DNA of 64,000 bases, from the NCBI RefSeq assembly GCF_900699765.1, contig NZ_CAADHO010000011.1:70623-134622 (forward strand), read 5' to 3'. Position numbers and translations under genes: made by a program. The notes beneath the pieces are model-generated. The model was given only the letters and a program-made list of their open reading frames with translations, did no database searches and was not told where the DNA came from. The DNA comes from Desulfoluna butyratoxydans. Its GTDB lineage: Bacteria; Desulfobacterota; Desulfobacteria; Desulfobacterales; Desulfolunaceae. Of the stretch, positions 1 to 7,414 are shown piece after piece (the stretch's first letter is position 1; each line of letters begins with the position of its first letter).

Positions 1-578
1 CTCTCCATCAAATCCATGACACGCACCTGATGGGCCAGGTCCAGGGCCGAGGTGGGTTCGTCGAGGAGAATGAACTCAGGCTGCTGGCATACGGCCCGGG
101 AGATAAAGACCCGCTGCTTTTCCCCTCCGCTCAACGCGTCCACGGACCGGTCGGCCAGGTGCAGGACATCGGTAAAGGCCATGGCCTCTTCGGCAAGGGC
201 CATGTCTTTGTCTTTGTGAAAGCCCAGCATGCCCAGGTGGGGCGCCCGCCCCATGAGCACCACCTCCCGGACCGTCAAAGAAAACGCACTCTCCACCGAC
301 TGGGGCAGAAACGCGATGCGCCGGGCCAGCTCCCGCCGCGTCATCCGGGACAGCGGGGTACCCTCAAGGGACACCTCGCCGGTTCGGGGGCGGGAAAGTC
401 CGGCCAGGCATTTCAGCAGGGTGGTTTTACCCGTGCCGTTGGGCCCTGCGATAATAAAAAAGGAACCCCGGGGAACGGAAAGGGTAATATCCGTGAGCAC
501 TTCATGGCTGCCGTAGCCCGTGGAGAGCTCGCGGGTGGCGAGCTGAGTTGCAGTGGACGCATTGTTGTGTGTCATCAT
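1..578 (-). CDS. Cobalamin/iron-chelate ABC transporter ATP-binding protein (BtuD/FhuC type), 3' end off window
   Basis: ATPase subunit of a FecCD/BtuCD-type importer, hydrolysing ATP at the cytoplasmic face to drive uptake of a corrinoid or similar metal chelate. The reverse-strand translation shows Walker A GPNGTGKTT, signature LSGGEKQR and Walker B FILLDEPTS in the right order. The ATG at 578 overlaps the permease stop (ATGA) and has AAGGAGG five bases upstream; a second in-frame ATG follows at 575. About 190 codons are visible and the C-terminal third lies beyond position 1. It is the last visible gene of a minus-strand btuF-btuC-btuD-like operon. Family assignment is firm; corrinoid specificity is inferred from the riboswitch and corrinoid genes next door. 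Confidence 0.9.
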   Translation of the reverse strand, partial: MMTHNNASTATQLATRELSTGYGSHEVLTDITLSVPRGSFFIIAGPNGTGKTTLLKCLAGLSRPRTGEVSLEGTPLSRMTRRELARRIAFLPQSVESAFSLTVREVVLMGRAPHLGMLGFHKDKDMALAEEAMAFTDVLHLADRSVDALSGGEKQRVFISRAVCQQPEFILLDEPTSALDLAHQVRVMDLME

Positions 579-1594
579 CGGGCCCTCCTTTTAAGGAGCA
601 TGATGAACAAAGGGGCTCCGATCATGGCGGTGATGACCCCCACGGGGATCTCTCCCTCCCTGGGAATCCACCGGGCCAGCAGGTCGCAGATGACCATGAA
701 GGCGCCTCCGCCCACGATGGTGGCCGGCACCAGCACCCGGTGGTCCGAGCCGAACACCTGCCTGAGGATGTGGGGCACCACCAGACCCACAAAGCCCATG
801 AGGCCGCTCTGGCAGACCATGGCGCTGACCATAAACGAGGTGGCGATAAGAAGGATAAGGGTGGTCCGCCGGATGGAGACCCCCATGGCACGCGCCATCT
901 CTCGTCCCATAAGCATGAGGTTCATCTTGTGGGAGAGAAGAAAGATAACGACAAAGCAGGGCAGCACCAGAAGGGCCACCATGCCTACCTGGGGCATGTC
1001 TGCAGAAGAAAGGTCTCCCATGAGCCAGAACATGATGTCGTGGAGCTTGTTCTCTTCGGAAATGGAGATGAGAAACATGATCATCGCCGAGCAGAAGGCG
1101 TTGACCATGACTCCGGACAACAGCATGGCGTCCCGGCCCACCCGGTTCTCGCCCCGGGAAAGGACAAGCACCATAAAGAGGGTGACCATGCTGCCGGCAA
1201 AGGCGGTGAGGCTGACACCCGGCACCCGGGCAAACCCCGCAAGGATCCCCATGATGGCCCCGGTGGCTGCGCCGCCGGAGATGCCCAGGATATAGGGCTC
1301 GGCAAGGGGGTTTCCCAGAAGGGCCTGAAAGACAAGCCCGCCCAGTGAAAGGACCGCTCCGCAGAACAGGGCCATGAGTACCCGGGGAAGCCGGATACGT
1401 TCGATGATGGCAATTTGGAGGCTGTCTGCCTGGGAATCGCCCGTCACGAGCTGTGCCACGGGTGTAAGATCAATGCCCGAAGGCCCCGTGGCCAGGCCCA
1501 GGAGCACCGCAGCCCCCAGAACAATGGAGAGCAGGGCGGTGATAAGGAGAATTCGTTTCAGCAGGCGTCCCCGTACCCTGGATGTGTCGTTCAC
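575..1594 (-). CDS. btuC: FecCD/BtuC-family ABC transporter permease
   Basis: Inner-membrane permease of 339 residues, the usual length for the BtuC/FecCD family. The protein is strongly hydrophobic throughout. It has the family segments RLPRVLMALFCGAVLSLGG near residue 69, GNPLAEPYILGISGGAA near 94 and FVGLVVPHILRQVFGSDHR near 265. The GTG start overlaps the stop of the upstream binding protein (GTGA) and has an AGGAGG site six bases upstream. The close packing with the binding protein and ATPase argues for one transcript and one transporter. Substrate is probably a corrinoid, inferred from the neighbourhood only. Confidence 0.9.
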   Translation of the reverse strand: MNDTSRVRGRLLKRILLITALLSIVLGAAVLLGLATGPSGIDLTPVAQLVTGDSQADSLQIAIIERIRLPRVLMALFCGAVLSLGGLVFQALLGNPLAEPYILGISGGAATGAIMGILAGFARVPGVSLTAFAGSMVTLFMVLVLSRGENRVGRDAMLLSGVMVNAFCSAMIMFLISISEENKLHDIMFWLMGDLSSADMPQVGMVALLVLPCFVVIFLLSHKMNLMLMGREMARAMGVSIRRTTLILLIATSFMVSAMVCQSGLMGFVGLVVPHILRQVFGSDHRVLVPATIVGGGAFMVICDLLARWIPREGEIPVGVITAMIGAPLFIMLLKRRAR

Positions 1595-2505
1595 CGAGCC
1601 GCCTCCTCAAAAAGGGTGGGGTGGATCAGGGCCGCCAGCATGGCAAGGCCCTCCACCACACGCGGGGTGGGGCGATCCAGGATGTCCGAGTTGACGACAT
1701 GGATGTTGTTGGTTTGGACGGCGGGAAGGGACGGCCAGCTTGCCCATTCCTGTCGCATGACCTCAAAATCATCGTTTCTGGCCATGGAGGTGATGATGAT
1801 CATCTCCGGTGCCAGGGCCAGGACCTGTTCCTTGGAGAATCGGGGATAGGGCGTTTCGCTGGTGACGACGTTCTCGCCGCCCGCCCGGCGGATCATTTCG
1901 TTTAAGAAGGTGTTTTTGCCCACGGAGACAATGGGGGCGATGCCGATCTGGAAAAAGAGGCGGGGGGTGTGGGATGCCTTGGCAACGGTTCGGTCAATGG
2001 CCTCCAGCTGCGCACCCATGGCGCCGGTGATGGCCCGCGCTTCAGGCGTTGCATTAAGAATATTGCCTATCTCATTGATAGAACGGATGATCGTGTCAAT
2101 ACCGTCGGGATTGACCGTGTACACGGGGATACCGAAGGCCCTGATACGCTGGATCACGTTATCCGGGTTGCCGTCTTTTACCGCCAGGCAGAGATCTGGC
2201 TTTAAGGAGACAATGGTCTCCAGCTCCGGTCGGATGTAGCTGCCGACCCGGGGAAGCTTTTGTGCTGCTTCAGGGTAGTCGCTGTATCGGGTGACCCCGG
2301 CAAGGAGATCCCCCTTGCCCAGGGAGAAGACGATCTCTGTGATGCTCGGGGCAAGGGACACCACTCTTTTGGGGGCGTCCGGCAGCGCGACCACGCAGCC
2401 TGTGGTATCGGTGACGCTTTTGGCCTGCACACGGGCAGCGAAGAGGCCGCACCAGGCCACGCCCAAAGCAAGAAAGAAAAGGGTGCGTAAGGCTCTATTT
2501 TTCAT
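1591..2505 (-). CDS. btuF: Periplasmic corrinoid/iron-chelate binding protein (BtuF-like)
   Basis: Substrate-binding component of the importer encoded just downstream. The start at 2505 is preferred over an in-frame upstream start because it puts a signal peptide at the very N-terminus (MKNRALRTLFFLALGVAWCG, cleavage after AKA/VQA-type residues). The mature protein of about 275 residues has the PF01497-type opening TDTTGCVVALPDAPKRVVSL followed by APSITEIVFSLG, typical of BtuF/FhuD-type proteins. It is the first gene of the minus-strand operon and is divergent from the riboswitch at 2655. No riboswitch is seen on its own strand, so its regulation is unclear. Confidence 0.87.
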   Translation of the reverse strand: MKNRALRTLFFLALGVAWCGLFAARVQAKSVTDTTGCVVALPDAPKRVVSLAPSITEIVFSLGKGDLLAGVTRYSDYPEAAQKLPRVGSYIRPELETIVSLKPDLCLAVKDGNPDNVIQRIRAFGIPVYTVNPDGIDTIIRSINEIGNILNATPEARAITGAMGAQLEAIDRTVAKASHTPRLFFQIGIAPIVSVGKNTFLNEMIRRAGGENVVTSETPYPRFSKEQVLALAPEMIIITSMARNDDFEVMRQEWASWPSLPAVQTNNIHVVNSDILDRPTPRVVEGLAMLAALIHPTLFEEAAR

Positions 2506-2616
2506 GATGTTATCCGTGACCTCCCACGAAGCCGGGTTCGCGCACATCCCTGGATATGCTTGAATCCAAAGGGTTCGAGCCTGATTGCCGGATTCTCCCC
2601 TCAGGGAAAATTATCC

Positions 2617-2645
2617 TTGACATAGGACATTTCTATGGAATAGTA
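2617..2645 (+). promoter_or_regulatory. Sigma-70-type promoter for the riboswitch-controlled operon
   Basis: A perfect -35 hexamer TTGACA at 2617-2622 is followed after 17 bases by ATAGTA at 2640-2645. The predicted transcript would begin just before the riboswitch P1 stem at 2655. Prediction from sequence only. Confidence 0.65.
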
Positions 2646-2654
2646 AACGAGAAA

Positions 2655-2836
2655 TTCAGGTGCTTTTTCCTTTGCATGGTTCAAGGGAAAAGGAGAATAG
2701 GGAATCCCGTGAAATTCGGGAACGGACCCGCCGCTGTAAGTGGGGACTGTTTCGGCCACCATGCCACTGGGTGTTGTTAAACACTCGGGAAGGCGCGCCG
2801 GACGGGATGATCCGCGAGTCAGAAGACCTGCCTGGA
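2655..2836 (+). promoter_or_regulatory. Cobalamin riboswitch 1
   Basis: Adenosylcobalamin-type aptamer. The conserved core reads GGACCCGCCGCTGTAAG (2727-2743), followed by GCCACTG, a GGGAAGGCGCG-like segment and the B12 box AGTCAGAAGACCTGCC (2817-2832). TTCAGGT (2655-2661) can pair with GCCTGGA (2830-2836) to form P1, in the same way as the second copy at 12764. It lies upstream of the DUF2162-ExbB-DUF2149-BtuF/CbiZ-CobN genes, so corrinoid would be expected to repress them through the terminator at 2928. Confidence 0.95.
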
Positions 2837-2927
2837 TGGAGATGTCTCAATGCCCGTGGTAAAGGCTGAGATATGCCGCGATGCATGCATGGATTGTGTG
2901 TCACGCTTTTTTTGTGGGAAAATACGG

Positions 2928-2964
2928 ATCCCCGCACCTTGATACAGGTGCGGGGATTTTTTTG
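2928..2964 (+). terminator. Intrinsic terminator, expression platform of riboswitch 1
   Basis: An 11-bp stem (ATCCCCGCACC at 2928-2938 with its complement at 2947-2957) and an 8-base loop are followed by a run of T. There is no upstream plus-strand gene for it to end, so it is best read as the riboswitch off-switch. Confidence 0.88.
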
Positions 2965-3053
2965 TTTTTATGCCCGCATCCCTCCATCCCGGCCTTACGC
3001 AACCCGACGGAGACCACTCCGTTGCCGTATCATTTGGAAGGAGTTTACGTACC

Positions 3054-3785
3054 ATGGAATGGAAAAGCCTGATTGCCGGATTGGTCTTTACCATGGGAAT
3101 GTACGCCGCCAAATGCGGCATCGGCCTGGCCTGCGGGTGGACGCAAAGGGAAAGCCGCCGCCTATCCTTTATCGCCGTGGCTGCCCTTGCCTATACCCTC
3201 CTGTTCGCCGGGTGCTTCCTGCTCCTTACCCGTGTCAACCTGTTAAACAAGCTGCTTATCGTAGAGCACCTGGTGAAGTGGGCCATGGCCGTTCACGCGG
3301 CCATGGCCTCGCTTCTCCTTGTGTGGGGCTCCGCCCTGCTGAAAAAACCTGCCGAGGGAACAGAGCCCGTGCGGGGATGGCTGCTCTTTGCCTTGCCGTG
3401 TCCGGTGTGTATGGGGGTGATTCTGCTGACCATCGCCTTTGTCATCGGGTTTTTCCCGGAAAATGCCCTTGCCATGACCGCCATGGCCTGGGGGATTTTC
3501 GCCGTCGTTGCATCGGTTGGCTTTCTGGCCACCCGATGCCTGGGGACCCGGTTCGCCCCCCCCCACCACGTCATGGGAACGATGATGGTCCTTGCGGCGC
3601 TCTGGTTTCTCCTGACGATTCTGGTGGTTCCCCATGTCTCGGAGTTGCCGGATGTGTTTGCCATGGCATCCGGCGCAGCCGATTCGGCCCGAGGCGGGGA
3701 GAACGCATCCATTACCACGGCCATTGTTGCATGCTGCCTCTTTGGGGGCGGCATCTTTCTGGATCGTTTTTTCCATACCCATTGA
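3054..3785 (+). CDS. DUF2162-family putative transporter
   Basis: Integral membrane protein of 243 residues with about six hydrophobic segments (around residues 5-25, 40-60, 75-95, 110-140, 145-165 and 175-200), a cysteine pair in PCPVCMG near residue 120 and a final segment close to the C-terminus. It resembles the DUF2162 family of predicted transporters, which I recall next to CobN and MotA/ExbB genes in other anaerobes and archaea. The ATG at 3054 has GGAAGGAG upstream. It is the first gene after the riboswitch, followed 21 bases later by the ExbB-like gene. A role in moving cobalt or a corrinoid is inference; the substrate is not visible in the sequence. Confidence 0.75.
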   Translation: MEWKSLIAGLVFTMGMYAAKCGIGLACGWTQRESRRLSFIAVAALAYTLLFAGCFLLLTRVNLLNKLLIVEHLVKWAMAVHAAMASLLLVWGSALLKKPAEGTEPVRGWLLFALPCPVCMGVILLTIAFVIGFFPENALAMTAMAWGIFAVVASVGFLATRCLGTRFAPPHHVMGTMMVLAALWFLLTILVVPHVSELPDVFAMASGAADSARGGENASITTAIVACCLFGGGIFLDRFFHTH

Positions 3786-3806
3786 CGCTTTTTTAAGGAT
3801 TCGTAC

Positions 3807-4451
3807 GTGCAAACGGCAGCTCTCATCAAAAGTTATATCTATGTGGTCTCATCATCCCTTCTCTACCCGGTCCTGATCCTCCTGGCCTTTCTCACCTTCT
3901 GGGCCGTGGTGTGTGCCGGGGCCCTTTTTTCCGAATGGGTGCGAAGGCATCGCATGGCAGGGGACAACGACGGCCCGGATGTGTTCTTCCGACCTGACCA
4001 CGACCTGCATACCACGCCCCGGGTCAGCCGCTATGTGGCCCGGCTCAAGGGGCTCCTGGAAAAAAACGGCGGCACCTCGGCCCTTGAGGTGGAAGGGCTC
4101 CTCCAGGACACCACGCGCAGGCTCTTTTCCTCCCTGGACATGTATCGTCTGGTGGTTCGCGTGGGGCCGGGACTGGGCCTCATCGGAACCCTGATTCCCA
4201 TGGGAACAGGCCTGGCTGCCCTGGGGCAGGGGGACCTGTCCATGCTCTCCTCGGAGCTGGTCATCGCCTTTACCACCACGGTGGTGGGTCTTGCCGTGGG
4301 GCTTCTGGCCTATCTCTTCCTCGTCATCAAGACCCGATGGGCCGATGAAGACCTTCTGAACATGGAGGTGGCCACCGAAGCCCTGGCCGGAACCCCGCAG
4401 GGCTCATCTTGCAACGGCACAACAGGGGCGTCCGCCGGGGAGGCGGCATGA
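3807..4451 (+). CDS. MotA/TolQ/ExbB-family proton-channel protein
   Basis: Membrane protein of 214 residues. The N-terminal hydrophobic segment (about residues 10-40) is followed by a cytoplasmic loop and then the diagnostic region VGPGLGLIGTLIPMGTGLAA (about 114-133) and a last hydrophobic hairpin near residues 145-175. In ExbB/TolQ/MotA this region lines the proton path. The start is GTG with AAGGA upstream. The stop overlaps the DUF2149 start (ATGA). It is a separate paralogue from the canonical exbB at 15768 and its partner here is DUF2149 rather than ExbD, which suggests a dedicated motor for this operon. Confidence 0.87.
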   Translation: MQTAALIKSYIYVVSSSLLYPVLILLAFLTFWAVVCAGALFSEWVRRHRMAGDNDGPDVFFRPDHDLHTTPRVSRYVARLKGLLEKNGGTSALEVEGLLQDTTRRLFSSLDMYRLVVRVGPGLGLIGTLIPMGTGLAALGQGDLSMLSSELVIAFTTTVVGLAVGLLAYLFLVIKTRWADEDLLNMEVATEALAGTPQGSSCNGTTGASAGEAA

Positions 4452-4831
4452 GGTACCTGAAAAAACGCCGGTATGCCGTGGGGGGCGGAAACCAGACAAG
4501 GCCCATGGCCTCGGACCCCATGGACGGGGTGGCCAACCTGTTTGACATCGGCCTGGTCTTCATCGTGGGGCTTATCGTGACCCTGTTTTCAACCTATCGC
4601 CTCCACGACCTCTTCAACGAAGAGAGCGAGATGACCATCGTCAAAAAAAACAAAAACGGGGAGATGGAGATCATCACCAAATCCAAGCGAAAAATCGAAG
4701 CGCTGAAGGTCTCCAAAACCATGGGAGAAGGGGAGGGGCACCGCATGGGCGTGGCCTATCGCCTGGAAGACGGCTCCATGGTGTACGTTCCCGATGGAAA
4801 CGAAGCCGGACGCACCGGACCAAGGGAGTAG
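4448..4831 (+). CDS. DUF2149-family protein, ExbD/TolR-like single-span partner
   Basis: Protein of 127 residues with a short basic cytoplasmic head, then DPMDGVANLFDIGLVFIVGL leading into one membrane helix (about residues 22-50) and a polar domain of about 75 residues predicted to face the periplasm. The layout (acidic residue just before a single helix, then a small outer domain) copies ExbD/TolR, although the sequence family is DUF2149. The start at 4448 overlaps the ExbB-like stop by four bases, so the two products are probably made together and form a complex. Functional pairing is inferred from order and topology. Confidence 0.8.
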   Translation: MRYLKKRRYAVGGGNQTRPMASDPMDGVANLFDIGLVFIVGLIVTLFSTYRLHDLFNEESEMTIVKKNKNGEMEIITKSKRKIEALKVSKTMGEGEGHRMGVAYRLEDGSMVYVPDGNEAGRTGPRE

Positions 4832-4940
4832 ATAAGACGCAGATATACGAATTATCCCGGCAGCAAAAAGTTTTCTTGCCGCCGGAGGCAATGACAATCG
4901 GAGTCATTAACGTTTACGCCACGCAATCAGGAAACCGACC

Positions 4941-6947
4941 ATGACATGGATTCGCCGGGGGATGGCTGGGGCCGTTCTCACTCTTTTTCTCTTTGTTTTT
5001 TTGCCCGTTGCCCGGGCTGTTACCATCACCGATTCCGCAGGACGCACCGTCACCTTTGACCAGCCCCCCGCACGGGTGGTGTCCCTGGTGCCGTCCCTCA
5101 CCGAAGCCCTTTTTGTCATGGGAGCAGGAGACCATGTGGTGGGGGTGACCCTCCACGACACCTGGCCTGCTGCGGCCAACACAAAAACCGTGGTGGGGGG
5201 ATTCTTCAGGCCCTCGGTGGACAAGGTACTTTCCCTTACCCCCGACCTGGTCTTTGTCTCGGGCATACAGAAGGAGATGATAGACGCCCTTGAAGGCGCC
5301 GTACCCCTTGTGCAGCTTGACCCGGGCTCCGTGGACGAGTCCTTTGGGCAGATGCGGCTCATGGGGCGCCTCATGGGCTGCGAGGCCGGAGCGGAAAAAA
5401 TCATCACGGACAACCGACAGATCCTTACCGATATCCGGAAAAAAACGGCGGCCATTCCTGCGGACAAACGCAAGCGGGTGATGCGCCTCATGGGACGCAC
5501 CAGCATCATGACCCCCGGGGCCGACTCCTTTCAGCAGGAGCTCATCGCCCTGGCAGGGGGCATCCCCCACGGGATCAAACGGGACGGCGCCGTGATTTCC
5601 ATGACCGACGCGGAGATTCTTGCCTTTAACCCGGACGTCATCTACGGGTGCGGTGGAGACAAAGAAGCCGCAGAGCTTCTTTACGCCAACCCGGCCTTTC
5701 AAGCGGTTCCCGCCGTTAAAAACAAACGCATGGACTACTACCCCTGCGAGCTCACCTGCCGGGCCTCCACCCATGTGGGCTATTTTGTCTCCTGGCTCTC
5801 CTCAAACCTTTACTCCGCAGAATTTTCCATCCGGAAAAACCAGATTCACCCCGATGCGGTAATCGAACGGACCCCGGTCTCCCTGGACCTGGCGTACGTA
5901 AAAAAAGCCAGCTTAAACCACGCCACCCTCTACGACTTTCCCTCCAGGAGCCTGGAGGTGACCTTCACATCCCCCAAGACCATCCTCTCTACCCTGGACG
6001 GCTGGCGGGAGAACATCACCACCGTGGGCAACAACTACATGCCGCCCCAGTGCTGGCGGCTGGCCCACGAAGGGGGCTTTGAGGGCATGAAGCAGGATAT
6101 CTTCGCCATGCTGGGGGTCAAAGGGGAAACCACGAGTTTTCTTTTTACCGGGGCGGACATGGACAACTTCAGCAAAAAGACCGCCTCCTTCAAGGACATG
6201 AGCGTCACGGTGCTGGCAACGGCCGGGGTCTGCTCCAATGCCATGCGCATGGGCAAGGATACGGGCAGCTATTACGAGCCCGGTACCATCAACATACTCA
6301 TCCTGCCCAACATGCACCTATCAAAGCGTGCCATGAGCCGCGCCATCATCTCGGCCACTGAAGGCAAAACCGCCGCCCTCCAGGACCTGGACGTGCGAAG
6401 CAGCTACACCCCTCTGGTGAATCCTGCCACGGGAACGGGCACGGACAACATCCTCATCGCCGAAGGGGAGGGCGTTTCCGTGGACAACGCCGGGGGCCAC
6501 ACCAAGATGGGCGAGCTCATCGCCACGGCAGTCTATGAAGCCGTTACCGAGGCGATCTTCAAGCAAAACGGCCTCACGGCGAATCGCAGCGTGTTCAGGC
6601 GCCTCAAGGATCGGCAGCTCTCCGTCTCCGATCTTGTGGGGGACAGCACCTGCCCTTGCAACGCATCCTCCGGCGGCGCGGGCACCCCCGCCTACGCCAA
6701 ACTGGAAACCCTGCTGCTGGACCCGAAGTACGCCGCCTTTCTGGAGACGGCCATGGCCCTCTCCGATGCCTGGGAGCGCGGCCTGATTACCGATCTTTCC
6801 GCCTACAAAGGCTGGTGCAACCAGATGGCCACGGAAATCGCAGGGGGACAGGTTCCCGATAAGAGCTTCACCGGGGACACCGACCTGCCCAAGCCCCTTG
6901 GCCTTGCCGTGGACGCCCTGCTTAAGGGGATTGAATACAAAAAATAG
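4941..6947 (+). CDS. Exported BtuF-CbiZ fusion: corrinoid-binding domain plus adenosylcobinamide amidohydrolase domain
   Basis: Protein of 668 residues. Residues 1-26 form a signal peptide. Residues ~27-295 match the BtuF/PF01497 binding fold (opening TITDSAGRTVTFDQPPARVV). Residues ~320-560 match CbiZ (PF01955), with the family segments VTVLATAGVCSNAMRMG, GTINILILPNMHLSKRAMSR, TEGKTAAL and NPATGTGTDNILIAEGEG. CbiZ cleaves the amide linking the nucleotide-loop aminopropanol in cobinamides, giving cobyric acid for cobamide remodelling. The last ~105 residues (two cysteines in STCPCNAS, then helical) are unassigned. The signal peptide places the CbiZ domain in the periplasm, whereas characterised CbiZ proteins are, to my knowledge, cytoplasmic. 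Between riboswitch 1 and cobN. Confidence 0.88.
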   Translation: MTWIRRGMAGAVLTLFLFVFLPVARAVTITDSAGRTVTFDQPPARVVSLVPSLTEALFVMGAGDHVVGVTLHDTWPAAANTKTVVGGFFRPSVDKVLSLTPDLVFVSGIQKEMIDALEGAVPLVQLDPGSVDESFGQMRLMGRLMGCEAGAEKIITDNRQILTDIRKKTAAIPADKRKRVMRLMGRTSIMTPGADSFQQELIALAGGIPHGIKRDGAVISMTDAEILAFNPDVIYGCGGDKEAAELLYANPAFQAVPAVKNKRMDYYPCELTCRASTHVGYFVSWLSSNLYSAEFSIRKNQIHPDAVIERTPVSLDLAYVKKASLNHATLYDFPSRSLEVTFTSPKTILSTLDGWRENITTVGNNYMPPQCWRLAHEGGFEGMKQDIFAMLGVKGETTSFLFTGADMDNFSKKTASFKDMSVTVLATAGVCSNAMRMGKDTGSYYEPGTINILILPNMHLSKRAMSRAIISATEGKTAALQDLDVRSSYTPLVNPATGTGTDNILIAEGEGVSVDNAGGHTKMGELIATAVYEAVTEAIFKQNGLTANRSVFRRLKDRQLSVSDLVGDSTCPCNASSGGAGTPAYAKLETLLLDPKYAAFLETAMALSDAWERGLITDLSAYKGWCNQMATEIAGGQVPDKSFTGDTDLPKPLGLAVDALLKGIEYKK

Positions 6948-6964
6948 ACAGGGAGCAAAAGCAT

Positions 6965-7048
6965 GCCTCCGGTGGCGAGGTGGAGCCACCTCGAAAGCTG
7001 ATTGCGCGTGCGCATTTTCCTTCGTTCCTCAGAAAAATGCGCACGCGC
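6965..7048 (-). repeat. Variable-stem hairpin repeat, copy a
   Basis: Tail GCCTCCGGTGGCGAGGTGG with its self-complementary CCACCTCG (6965-6993), then a perfect 15-bp stem (7004-7018 with 7034-7048) around a loop containing TCGTTCCTC. Same plan as copies at 27011, 27154 and 41091 but with a different stem sequence. Confidence 0.75.
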
Positions 7049-7166
7049 CTTCGGCACGGGCTTCGCCCGATACGTAAGCTGGTGGTTTATGCAAAGGATC
7101 CCGCAAACCTTGGATGGCCAGGATGCGTTATCGTAACCCGTTGATGATCAGCTTGAACCGGAACAA

Positions 7167-7372
7167 CTCCGGCGGCCAATCATTTAAAAAATTGGACAAA
7201 CAGGTCTTGCGAACGTCTCTGACCGGCCCAAAGATATCAGCACGCCGACTGTTTTAAACATATCGGACATGCATCGTCTTCAGCCGTTCAGCCCAACGGG
7301 GCTGAACGGCTGAAGACGATGCGACCGGAACGTTTTTGCGGAGCTTTTTTCAAAAAGCGACCTGCCGGAGGC
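7167..7372 (+). repeat. Composite intergenic repeat with 52-base perfect palindrome
   Basis: The cobN leader holds three pieces. A module at 7167-7209 (CTCCGGCGGCC ... AAACAGGTCTTG) resembles 12420-12476. A module at 7329-7372 (AACGTTTTTGCGGAGC ... GCCGGAGGC) resembles 12522-12568. Between them lies a perfect inverted repeat, arms 7271-7294 and 7299-7322 (24 bp each, loop AACG), absent from the other copy. No T-run follows the palindrome, so it is not an ordinary terminator. Confidence 0.75.
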
Positions 7373-7414
7373 ATGCTTTTTAACACCTGATGTACCCACG
7401 AGAAGGCATTGTCA

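Noticed and set aside
30..1348. Plus-strand open frames across the btuC/btuD region
   Set aside because: Antisense to overlapping ABC transporter genes with clear motifs.
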